DNA of 64,000 bases from the NCBI GenBank assembly GCA_003313425.1, contig NHZP01000007.1, positions 1,116,001 to 1,180,000 of the forward strand, read 5' to 3'. The DNA comes from Pseudopyrenochaeta lycopersici (Eukaryota > Ascomycota > Dothideomycetes > Pleosporales > Pseudopyrenochaetaceae). This document shows, in pieces, positions 1 to 11,915 of the stretch. Each line of letters starts with the position of its first letter. Position 1 is the stretch's first letter. A program made the position numbers and the translations under genes. Under the pieces are notes generated by a model. It did not search any database, was not told the origin of the DNA, and saw nothing but the letters and a program-made list of their open reading frames with translations.

Positions 1-594
1 CGTAGTGCGGGGAGTTAGCGCTGCGGAGTGAAATCATCCACTAGCCGTTTCTGGACCAATGGTGACATGTATGCAGGTAGGATGATTATTTTAAGGATGT
101 TTTGGGTTTCCATATAGTTGAAATGTATTCACAGGCCGAGGATTGACCGAAATTGTCATGGATAATCATGGCGATGCATGGTGGAAAGATGAGTAAGTGG
201 AGACAACGAAAACGGAAGCATTCCTCGCCCTACTGCCATGGTCTGGAGGTGAACGACGAACTAGAAAGTGCTAGTGTTTCGGCCCATAGTCTAGTTTACA
301 ATCCGCTAGAGAGGATAGTTCTAATTCCACGGATACCCCCGAAGAACCGCGATGCACTTGCCACTACCACATATCCAGCGGGATATTCTCAGATAATCAT
401 GTAGTTTGATGGGTATGTCTAGACTGTGCATATACTCAGACTACCGTATACTAACCAGTGAATTCCGATATGCTTTTTTGAGGTTCCGCTAGGTCATGGC
501 TGTCAAGTCACATGACGGTGCCGAAGAGTCCGGTCGACAGGGTATTCAACGGACCATTACCCAGACTTAGTGTACATATGCTCGGTGAACTGAT
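1..594. other. Intergenic, left edge
   Basis: No supportable gene. A small plus-strand ORF (153-404, 83 codons) has no recognisable domain, no splice context and ordinary composition, so I do not call it. The stretch ends at the stop codon of the fumarylacetoacetase gene. Confidence 0.5.
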
Positions 595-1953
595 CTAAGC
601 AAAGGCCAACTCCAATGCGGGCTCAATCTTTCCAACGCACTCTCCAAAGCCGACCAGAGCTTCTTCATCTGAGCCACACACGCCTCGAATTGTGATTTCA
701 TCACCATCCTCGAGAAATGTCCTCTTCTCACCACCGTTCAGTGTGATTGGATTCTTCCCGTTCTCACTTTGCTCTATAAAACTGCCGTACTCCTTTGCAG
801 ATGCTCCACTGATAGTACCTGACCCTAGCAGATCGCCTGGTTGAAATGGACAGCCGGTGATGGTGTGGTGTGTTAACATCTGAGGGAAAGACCAGAGAAG
901 GTTTCGTCCGTTCACTCTTGATAATGTTGTGGTATTGCCGGATGATGCTAATATAGTAAGCTTGTGTTGTCGTGTATATGTTATATGGAAAGACTCACTC
1001 TTGACGTCAACTTCTAGATTAATGTCATAGACGGATTTTTCGTCCTTCTCTTTCAGGTAAGGCAGTACTTCGGAATCGTTTTCTAAGCCCTTAGTTTTGA
1101 ATGGTGCAAGTGCATCTGCTAAGACAACCCATGTGCTGATAGTTGTGCCAAAGTTCTTCGCGTTGAAAGGTCCCAAGGGCACGTATTCCCAGGCTTGGAT
1201 ATCTCGCGCTGACCAGTCATTCATCAATACAACCCCAAAAAGATTCTCCTCCGCCTTTTCAATCGGTATTGGCACTCCCTGCTGATTTGACCCACAGACA
1301 AAGGCACCTAGTTCCAGCTCAATATCTAGCTTCTTGCACGGGGAAAAGGTAGGCACTTTTTTTTCTGCAGTGGGATTGAGCAGTATCTGTCCGTTTGGTC
1401 GGCGGATCGGTGTTCCTGATGGCACTATTGATGATGCTCGACCATGGTATCCAACTGGAAGGTGCTTGTAGTTCGGCTGTAATGCGTTTTGTGGTCCACG
1501 GAAGATAACACCACAGTTGAAGGCATGATTCATGCCAGCGAAGAAGTCTGTGTAGTCACCAATCTTAAATGGTAGATGTGCCCGGATGTCCTTGAGTGGA
1601 ATCAGAACTTGCTTCTGGAGACTGGAGTGGCTTTTCAAAACGTCCGGATATGGCGTGTCTTCAACAAAGACACTTTGGATGTACTTCCGAACGACGGAGT
1701 GGATTGGTCGACCAAGAGCTGCGAATGCGTTCAATGAAGGCTGTGAGAAGACTGCTTGGTGAGGTTGTATTGTTGATAGGCCTGAGAATCCATTGTTTGC
1801 TGCAAATGCTTCGAGATCCAGAGCATAATCCCCTATGGCAACCGCAACACGTGGGGATGTCGATGCTGCCGTTGAAATGATTCCAAAGGGAATGTTTGCT
1901 AGCGAGAAATGCGATCCTCGAGGTATGCTGAACCACGACCTGAGTGAAGCCAT
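595..1953 (-). CDS. fahA: Fumarylacetoacetase (fumarylacetoacetate hydrolase)
   Basis: Catalyses the last step of tyrosine/phenylalanine catabolism, splitting 4-fumarylacetoacetate into fumarate and acetoacetate, in the cytosol. Exons 1953-999 and 947-595 give 435 residues, close to the family's usual size. The open frame also runs through 998-948, but that 51-nt piece has a GTGAGT donor and a TTAG acceptor. Removing it joins VDVKT to SSGNTTTLS, the expected family sequence, so I treat it as an intron. Family landmarks are present: DYTDFF, HLPVGYHGRASS, ELELGAFV, NDWSARDIQAWEYVPLGPF and GDLLGSGTISG. It is divergent from homogentisate dioxygenase, the previous enzyme of the pathway. Confidence 0.95.
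   Translation of the reverse strand: MASLRSWFSIPRGSHFSLANIPFGIISTAASTSPRVAVAIGDYALDLEAFAANNGFSGLSTIQPHQAVFSQPSLNAFAALGRPIHSVVRKYIQSVFVEDTPYPDVLKSHSSLQKQVLIPLKDIRAHLPFKIGDYTDFFAGMNHAFNCGVIFRGPQNALQPNYKHLPVGYHGRASSIVPSGTPIRRPNGQILLNPTAEKKVPTFSPCKKLDIELELGAFVCGSNQQGVPIPIEKAEENLFGVVLMNDWSARDIQAWEYVPLGPFNAKNFGTTISTWVVLADALAPFKTKGLENDSEVLPYLKEKDEKSVYDINLEVDVKSESFHITYTRQHKLTILASSGNTTTLSRVNGRNLLWSFPQMLTHHTITGCPFQPGDLLGSGTISGASAKEYGSFIEQSENGKNPITLNGGEKRTFLEDGDEITIRGVCGSDEEALVGFGECVGKIEPALELAFA
948..998 (-). other. 51-nt stop-free intron in fahA
   Basis: GTGAGT donor at 998 and TTAG acceptor at 948, phase 1. Its length is a multiple of three and it has no stop in frame. Family alignment from memory favours removal, because the 17 extra residues interrupt a conserved stretch. 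Confidence 0.75.
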
Positions 1954-2592
1954 ATCTGGGGTTTTGGTGTGAATTTCGGAGTCTCAAGAAAGCCGGAGAG
2001 TGTCGCAATCAATCGTCTTGGCGAATTGCTTCAGGTAGCTTCGGTATCGACTTTACACGCAACCCAAGGGCGGCTATGCGCTGCCTACTGTATTCGCCAG
2101 GGTCGACAATATGTCGCAACAGTCGACGGACTCGGAATGGCAGTTCCGTGGCTTGGGTTTGCTTGCTATGCTGTGCTTTGTGTGTTTCAACGGCTTGTGA
2201 CGGATGAGGATTTACACGGAGCCGGAAAGATTCCGCCTTTAGCCATAGAGCAGGGGTCTCTTACCCAACACGTGTGGGGTAAAAGCCGAAGTATGGTTCT
2301 GGGTCGCCCGGCAGTGCTGTTGGAAGACGAAAAAGGTTCCGCTTTGTGCTGGCCGCAACGACAACCGGCGGAACGTGAAGCCGCACATTACCGCGCTGTG
2401 CAGAAGCAATGGCCGAGCGGGAGCTTGCATGTGGCTACTACAGCCCTGAAACCCCGCAACATCCGCGCAGGTCCCTATGTAATATATTTGCAAAGCTCGC
2501 AGTGCGAGAGCCCAAAATTGAGAAGAGTGTTATTCCGTTAACCAAGCGGAATCTTGAGGAGTTCTTCAATCCAGACTACACGGATCTTCACG
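1954..2592. promoter_or_regulatory. Divergent promoter of fahA and hmgA
   Basis: The 639-bp interval lies between the start codons of two divergent genes of one pathway, so it must hold both promoters. I see no clear TATA box and name no operator. ORFs crossing it on both strands have no family resemblance. Confidence 0.6.
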
Positions 2593-4011
2593 ATGCCTAC
2601 AACCCAGTTCGCGTTCAAAGAAAAGTATCAATATCAGAATGGCTTCAACACCTACCATGAGCATGTATTTCTCTTCGTCGCAGCTGTACCCCTCTAACAG
2701 CTATACAGGAGCGAAGCAGTAGAAGGCGCGTTGCCAATTGGCACAAACTCCCCGCAGAAGCCCCCACTCGGGCTATATGCGGAGAAGCTCTCGGGAACTG
2801 CCTTCACAGCTCCACGGCACGAGAATCAGCAAACCTGGCTTTACCGAATCCTGCCGTCGTGCGGACACAGTAACTTTGAGCCCCGCGAATCCAAGACCTT
2901 CAACACGAACCCTGAGAACAAACCGTGGGAGAAGATCCATTTCATCCCCAATCAGCTACGATGGGACCCCTTCGACCTCGACGAGACAGTAGACTGGGTC
3001 CACTCTCTGCACCTGGTCGCAGGTGCTGGAGATCCAACAATGAAAAGTGGGGTTGGATACTTCATCTACGCTGCAGGAAAGGACATGGAGCCAAATGAGG
3101 CTTTCTACTCGGCTGATGGCGATTTTCTGATTGTCCCTCAGCATGGTGTTCTTGATATCCAGACTGAGCTTGGTCGTCTCGTTGTACGCCCCAACGAAAT
3201 ATGTGTAATTCCACGCGGCATTCGATATCGCGTAACACTCCCCGAGGGTCCAGTGCGGGGCTACATTCTTGAACTGTATGAAGGTCACTTCTCACTTCCC
3301 GAGCTCGGTCCCATCGGCTCAAACTGTCTTGCCAATGTGCGAGACTTCCAAGCTCCAGTGGCCGACTTCGATGAAGACACCGAATCAGAATGGCACATTC
3401 TTGCAAAATTTGCCGGCCATCTCTATGCTGCTAAGCAAAGACAAACACCATTTGATGTAGTCGCCTGGCACGGTCTATACTATCCATACAAGTATGACCT
3501 CGGACGCTACAACACAATCGGCAGCATCTCATTTGATCATCCCGATCCTTCAATATACACAGTGCTCACTGCGCAATCACCCCAGGCAGGCACAGCAATA
3601 GCTGACTTTGTCATCTTCCCACCACGGTGGCTTGTTGCAGAAGACACTTTCCGCCCACCATGGTATCACCGCAATACCATGTCCGAGTTCATGGGACTCA
3701 TCGGTGGTCAGTATGATGCAAAGACGGGCGGTGGCTTCCAGCCAGCTGGCGCTTCTCTTCACAATGTCATGTCTGGCCACGGTCCTGATGCGACAACCCA
3801 TGAGAAAGCATCAAATGCTGAACTGAAGCCGCAAAAGGTTGGCGAAGGCAGCATGGCATTCATGTTCGAGAGCTGTCTGATGATTGGTGTGACGGATTGG
3901 GGTCTCAAAAAGTGCCAGAAGATTCAGAATGATTATAATGAGGAGAGCTGGGAGCCGCTCAAGCCTCACTTCAAAAGGCCGAGCCCTAAGAAAACTGAGA
4001 ATGGAGCTTAG
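2593..4011 (+). CDS. hmgA: Homogentisate 1,2-dioxygenase
   Basis: Non-haem iron dioxygenase that opens the ring of homogentisate to maleylacetoacetate. The start is the ATG at 2593 ([12 protein letters not shown]), matching the known N-terminus of fungal homologues. The exon 2 frame (2709-4011) needs two bases from exon 1, which fits an intron at 2661-2708 with a GC donor (GCATGT) and TACAG acceptor. This gives [12 protein letters not shown] and 456 residues. Cupin-type iron ligands are visible in [13 protein letters not shown] and in HGPDATTHE near residues 335-385. [24 protein letters not shown] is a family signature. The gene pairs divergently with fahA. The maleylacetoacetate isomerase gene is not in the window. 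Confidence 0.95.
2661..2708 (+). other. Predicted GC-AG intron in hmgA
   Basis: 48 nt, starting GCATGT and ending TACAG. The only in-frame GT-AG alternative (2665-2700) is 36 nt, very short for a fungus, and would insert four residues into a conserved junction. Confidence 0.65.
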
Positions 4012-4693
4012 TCGCTAGCGAAGAGGGGAAAAGGAAATATGGCACATCTGCCTCATTACACTTGAGGACAAAATGATATACATCATGTACTTCTAGCGAC
4101 TATTCCACCAGGAATTCACTTATTTCTATCATCGAGATTATTGTTTACTAAATCAATTCCCTACCATTCGATGTGCGAACGTCAGAATGCATGAGCATAC
4201 TACGAACTCACACATATACCAGGAGCTCCGAGATCAGAATGTCCGATTACGATAGCGATGGAGTAATGCTTTGGTGAGTAAGCAGTGCTGGTGCTCAGGC
4301 AACAAGGTGTACCGAACGTTCGTCAGCCTCGTGCCACAACCACATTGGGAAGTCGTGGTTCTTGGCATAATCTAAACGATTTCTACCGCCCGATGGTAAT
4401 CACTGAAGATATGATGACAGGCTTGGAAATACTAAAGAGCATGCAGGTGTATGAAGAAGGTACACCAACAGACAAGTATATAAGGATGCAGAGAATGGCT
4501 ACAGATATGGCATCAACAAACTAGCTTCACTTCATCATTCAACGCAGACTCCAGAATCTCAACTGTAGCAATCTCCGACTTTATACATTGTATAATTCAG
4601 CATATTCAACCAGTTTTCAGTATATTCTACCTGGCTTTTGTGTTATTCAGCCAAATACTCCTCACTTCGACACAACTCGGTCCAATTTCTACA
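4012..4693. other. Intergenic; doubtful 79-codon ORF
   Basis: Plus-strand ORF 4285-4524 (79 codons) has no homology I recognise. It could be a gene remnant or chance. The rest is AT-rich flank and the promoter of the downstream dehydrogenase. Confidence 0.35.
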
Positions 4694-5680
4694 ATGACTT
4701 ACACCAACGCTGCTGAAATTGTCCGCCCAAAGTGGGATCCCAGCACCCTTCCTTCTCTTGCGGGCAAAGTCGCCATTGTCACTGGTGCCAACACTCCAGA
4801 AGGTGTAGGCTACCACGTTGCACACCAACTCGCTCTCAAGGGAGCTAAAGTCTACGTTGGCGCTCGTTCACTTGCAAAAGCTCAGTTCGGCATCCAAGGG
4901 ATGCTGAAAAAATCACCTCGTCTCCAAGCAGAGAACCTAAAGCCGCTTGCTCTTGACTTAGGCAACCTTAAGGAGGTGAAATTGGTAGCTGAGAAGTTTG
5001 TAAAAGAGGAGGAGCGCCTAGATATACTAGTGAACAATGCTGGTTTGCTTCCAGGAGCGCTAGAAGTTGATGAGCACGGCATCAGTACACAAATTGTGGT
5101 CAATCACCTTGCACCCATGCTATTCACCCTCACCCTCCTCCCGCTTCTCAAGCAGACCGCCCAAAAGTCCAAAACCGAGGCCGATGTCCGCATCGTAAAC
5201 GTGAATAGCACAGCACACATTGACGCCCCCAGCAACGGCCGTTTCCGCAATCTCACTGACTTCAATGCTACTTTTCCCACCGCCGAGGACGGAGATGTAT
5301 ATACACGTTACGGGCACAGCAAACTCGCCAATGCCCTTTTCAGCGTCGAACTGCAGCACCGTCTCTCCGCTGAGGACATACCTATCATCGTAACGTATCC
5401 ACACCCGGGTGGTATTGCAACCGCTGGATCAGCAAAGTTCCTGGGTGGACGGGACAATGATATTTTTAGGAATAGTTTGAGTCCATACGAAGGGGCTTTG
5501 ACGCCCCTGTGGTGTGCGGCAAGTGCAGAAGTGAGAGCGCCAAAGGAAGAGTTGAAGGGAAAATATATTTTGCCATTTGGTGGCTTGAAAGAGGGGAATT
5601 TAAGGGTCAAGGATGCGGAGTTAAGAAAGGAGTGTTGGGAGGGGAGCCAGAAACTGATGGAAAGCGTCTTGAATGCTTGA
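4694..5680 (+). CDS. Short-chain dehydrogenase/reductase
   Basis: NAD(P)-dependent oxidoreductase of the classical SDR superfamily (retinol-dehydrogenase/WW-oxidoreductase-like); substrate unknown. The ATG at 4694 gives 328 residues without introns. An alternative-codon start upstream is less likely. The Rossmann motif appears as TGANTPEGVGYH (about residues 32-43), with extra residues compared with the usual TGxxxGxG. NNAG follows near 115, the catalytic serine in VNVNST, and the YxxxK pair in YGHSK near 210. It lies next to the tyrosine catabolism pair on the plus strand, but nothing ties it to that pathway. Confidence 0.9.
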   Translation: MTYTNAAEIVRPKWDPSTLPSLAGKVAIVTGANTPEGVGYHVAHQLALKGAKVYVGARSLAKAQFGIQGMLKKSPRLQAENLKPLALDLGNLKEVKLVAEKFVKEEERLDILVNNAGLLPGALEVDEHGISTQIVVNHLAPMLFTLTLLPLLKQTAQKSKTEADVRIVNVNSTAHIDAPSNGRFRNLTDFNATFPTAEDGDVYTRYGHSKLANALFSVELQHRLSAEDIPIIVTYPHPGGIATAGSAKFLGGRDNDIFRNSLSPYEGALTPLWCAASAEVRAPKEELKGKYILPFGGLKEGNLRVKDAELRKECWEGSQKLMESVLNA

Positions 5681-5752
5681 AGCGTAAGGCGTAATGGGGT
5701 GGCTTGATCAAATTTTGATGTAATACTATTATGGAGACTGGTGGAAATTTGC

Positions 5753-7663
5753 CTACCTCTGTTTCACTTCGCTGTGATACATCTCCTCCAGTTTCCGCGC
5801 GTGTACCCTATCGACGAAGAAGAACCCAGTGAGCACACTCTTGGCTTGCTCCACATTCTCCAGACCCAAATGACCAGCCGTTGTTACGAAAGCTGTATTA
5901 AAGAATTTTCGGTCAATTCGCGTATGTGAGCAGTATCCTCCGATAAACAATACCCAAAGCAACACGTCTTCGAAACCCGCCCACCGCGACATCAATTCTT
6001 CGTCACTTTGTGCTCTTACATCTAATGATACCTCCAGTATTTTCCTAGATACCTTGAGAACATTCTGGATGATCGCGCTATCAACGGGATAGCCCCTGAC
6101 CAGCACCGTGTTCAAGTACAAGATGCAGCTTAACCGTACTGATTGCTCTACTGCTCCCTCGAAACTCACTGACAGCATTCGATGCTCGATTTCCAGATTG
6201 TGGAAATTCACATATTCCATATAGCTATCGTCTTCCACATATGGGAAGTTCCAGCTGAATACAGCTTCTGTGTATCGCGTCATTTGAGCCAAGTCATGCA
6301 ATACCGGACGGAAATCGGTTTCAGCGGTAAGAGGAGAGGCGAGAAGAATTGGCCATTTGGCAATGAGTAAGTCCCCAAGCGAGGGAAGGATGTGGGATAT
6401 GGAAGGGAGAGGAAAGGGTAGTGGAGAGTGGAAGGAGAGATAGAAAGGTGTGGCGGGTGTTGAAAGCGTGAGGGTTGCGAGCTTGACTATGCAACTGTGA
6501 AACTGGTCAGACAACGCCATTAAGAAGAAACCGGTGAACTATTACGCGATGACTGTTGCCGCTGTTCTGTAAGGCATCGGCTTATCCTTGCGTTGACGCC
6601 ATAGTGCTGCGATTCGCCGGACGCCAATCATGTGGCACTGCGCTTCATATATATTGCCAGTAAAGAGCTTTTGAGAGGTTAGCTGACAATTTCCATGTGG
6701 GGTTAGGAATACAGATTATTTGACAACTAACTTACCTCCATCAACACCAAGTTGCAAATCGCATGCACTACGGAATCGGTCAAAACTTCGTCTTCCGCCT
6801 GCATCCCCCGTTCCAGTTTCTCATTTAGTAACTTGATGGTCCTGCCTTTAAAGTATAACCAATCGTAGACGCCCTCGTGAAAGCCCGGACGCTCTTCCGC
6901 ATCCAGCAGACTGTGCATCTTAGGCAGGCTCAGATCTCCGTTAGCGGCGGCACGAGATGTAGCAGCAAAGGCAGATGTATAGGTGACGGTCAGCTCATCC
7001 GCTTGGGCAAAGAGACCGCCGCAACCGAAGGTCTTCCGGACGAGGTTTGTGGTATATGCAGGATGCAGTGCGGGCATCAAGATATTAATATCTATGTAAC
7101 AGTTTAGTCGATACTCATACTTGAGAGGTCTCGTCCAAATTACAGTAGTAAAGATGCGGCCTCATTCTAGGGGTCATATTTCCAGGCAGCCGTTTAAATG
7201 GGTCTGCGACACCTGTAACCGTCCGTAGCATAGGAAATTGGAAGGATATTTCGATCAGATGGCCGCCTTCAGCTTCTAGGCGAAGGTCGCCTTCCTCAGT
7301 AATCTCGCTTCTAGTGGCATCTTGTGCCGGAACAGGAGCACATTCCTGTACTGATGAAGAAGAGGTCTGCAGACAGAGACTTTCCTGGAAAGATTCTACG
7401 ATTGTAGGTGAGAAGTTCTCGCCATATTGTGGTGTATCGCCCCGTTTTGACGTGCTTCTAAAAGTCGAAGGGCTAGAGGACTTCGTGGAATCTATCGAGA
7501 TATTTTTTTGAGCGGCGCGCCGTTCATGCTCCTCAACATCTCGCTGTCGTTGCTTGAAGTGTCGCCGCGCCGTGACATGTGAACTTGCAAGTTTCTTGTG
7601 TGCCTTCCGTGACGCTAAAGTTGTGTCTCCGGTTGAGTTGATGAATTGGATCTTCGAGGCCAT
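5753..7663 (-). CDS. Fungal_trans_2-like regulator without zinc cluster
   Basis: Putative transcription regulator of 579 residues. My exon model is 7663-7144, 7091-6736, 6667-6554 and 6502-5753, phases agreeing at all three junctions (donors GTAATT, GTAAGT, GTCATC). The N-terminus (KIQFINSTGDT..RKAHKKLASSH) followed by a basic stretch (RRHFKQRQRD) is typical of a large fungal family in which a Fungal_trans_2-type helical domain follows a short N-terminal motif. There is no CX2CX6C pattern, so DNA binding by a Zn2Cys6 cluster is not supported. The third intron is again 51 nt; it contains in-frame TAA and TAG, so it must be spliced for the gene to be intact. Neighbours do not reveal its target. 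Confidence 0.72.
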
Positions 7664-9898
<2,235 letters not shown>

Positions 9899-11915
9899 AT
9901 TTATTTTTACCATGGGTTTGGGAAGTTTCAACACGACGTCATGAACTGGGATAATACCACTTCGAAAAGTTATTTGTCTTCAACGGCATAGCATTCGAGT
10001 CAGGGACTCGACGGGGTTTGGTCGTTCAAAAGGCGTTGGTTTTGCATATCATCCACTTGGCCCTTCAACCGTGGCATAAGATTAGAGATGATACCCCTTA
10101 TGTAAGAGTGCGATATGGAGGAAGGAAGTCTGCGTCTCTACACGCAGCATGGCATATAGTAATCGGCCTTTACCTCAACGGTAGACCGGAGAATCAACAA
10201 TTATGGCGAGGTCTCACACCCGCCTTGATTTGTCAACAATTGTTGCTCTACATCTTATCATTTATCTTAAGCCTGTGACCAGCCTTTGCTATCTGCAAGC
10301 CTTTGCTGTAGTCATGTACCCGCTTACTTGAGCTAGGAGAACATGCATATAGGGTTTTCTCAAGCTACTTCAACATCGACGGCTGCAGGTGAACGGTACA
10401 GCCCCAGTGCCAATCCCCAGCGTTCTCGTTTCCTTTCGCCACGTATCTGCAAGTTCCCTGATCATGCTATCATCGACGGCCGGTTCCTTGCATATGAGAA
10501 CGTATAGCCCAATACCATGGTTCCACCGGACATGTGCATCCATGCTCCGACCGATACTTCCCGCCCGACATATGTATGAAGCACCGGCCCGCCATGCCTT
10601 TGCATAAAGACGGGTAACTCCTTGCTTGAGATGCAAGCCCTTGTACATTTGATACTATATGTCAAGATGAGCCGCCTTGCAGCAACGTATCAGCCGTACT
10701 TATAGCATCTCTTGAGCACAACGGCTTCGTATCTGCATGTCTACCCAAAAGCCAATTCAGCTCGTGGTACAGATCTTTCGGCGAGCGACATCTGAGGTTC
10801 GTATTTGTTGCCCTTGTGTTTGTTGCCCTTTGAAGGCTTGAACATCAGTGTTTCAAGCATACTTTGGAAGTTTATGCTTCCACATCTGTTGCGAAATCTG
10901 GGCTTCCTGAGTTGGTCTGAATATTCGATTCCAGTGCTGCCCCACGGAGCTATATAACTGCCCTTCGTATTCTCCCTATTTAGTTGCCCCCCAACACGTC
11001 TAATGTACCACAACACCCGTAGATCTGTATTGGACCCACAAACGTATACTCGCCCACAGCAAGCGGATACAAGTCTTCCATCCCGCGGCCGAAACTTAGT
11101 CTTTCAAGCTCCCAAATTCTTATGTCGTGACCCAGCAACCTGGTCTTGTATGCATGCATGCAAGGTTCGTGGAGGGCCTAGGTACTCAACAGATCACAGC
11201 ATGCTGTTGGTGTGGGGTTGGAAAAACGCCACGCGAGGTACTGTGACATTTGAGACAGGCCGTTGTGCATCGTTCGGTGATCGTGACGGAACAAGGGGAG
11301 TGGGGGTGGACGAAAATTGAGTGCAGCAAGGGAGATATTAACTTTATAGCTCGGATATCCATGACTGGAGCTGGATGACGATTTGGTTTGAAGAAGGCTG
11401 GTTAGGGAGCGGAAACGGGAGCTTGGATCGGACCTAAGACGACCGGTTTGGTAAGTAGGTCGAATTCTCACGCTCAGTGCCTCAGTGACAGGAGCAACAT
11501 GATACAGAGACCGCTAATTGTTGAGGGTTTCCATAGTCTCCCTAGTCAAATGCTCTGAGAAATGGTATTACAATTTACGACGGCCCTAGATAATCGCTGT
11601 TGCTATACAAAGCATATGTACGTCTTTTCCGTAAGTATCTTCAAACAATATGTGAACCTATGCCAACATGCCAACGCTTGCTATGGATGACTGACATCTA
11701 CTATTGTCTGAATGTAACGATAGAGGATGCAGCGAGGTATCAAAAACAAAGAAATCGAAAAAGACCCGCCAAGTGAGTCCTCGACAGGCCAGGCCAGTAC
11801 TTTCGTACGTGGTGATGATGCCGCGTCACCGCAATGCTGCGATTCGAATATCAAAGGGAATGAACGGATAAGGAAACGCCATCAAGACCAACAAATAGAA
11901 TGGTAACGAGGAGAC
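9899..11915. other. Intergenic, about 2 kb
   Basis: No gene supported. Overlapping small ORFs around 10370-10665 and 10741-11471 have no family resemblance. A short imperfect repeat of TTTGTTGCCCTT occurs at about 10805-10833. The right part holds the 3' flank of the Whi2-like gene. Confidence 0.45.

Noticed and set aside
1969..2541. 190-codon ORF across the fahA-hmgA promoter
   Set aside because: Overlaps the divergent promoter, no domain, no codon-usage similarity to neighbours.
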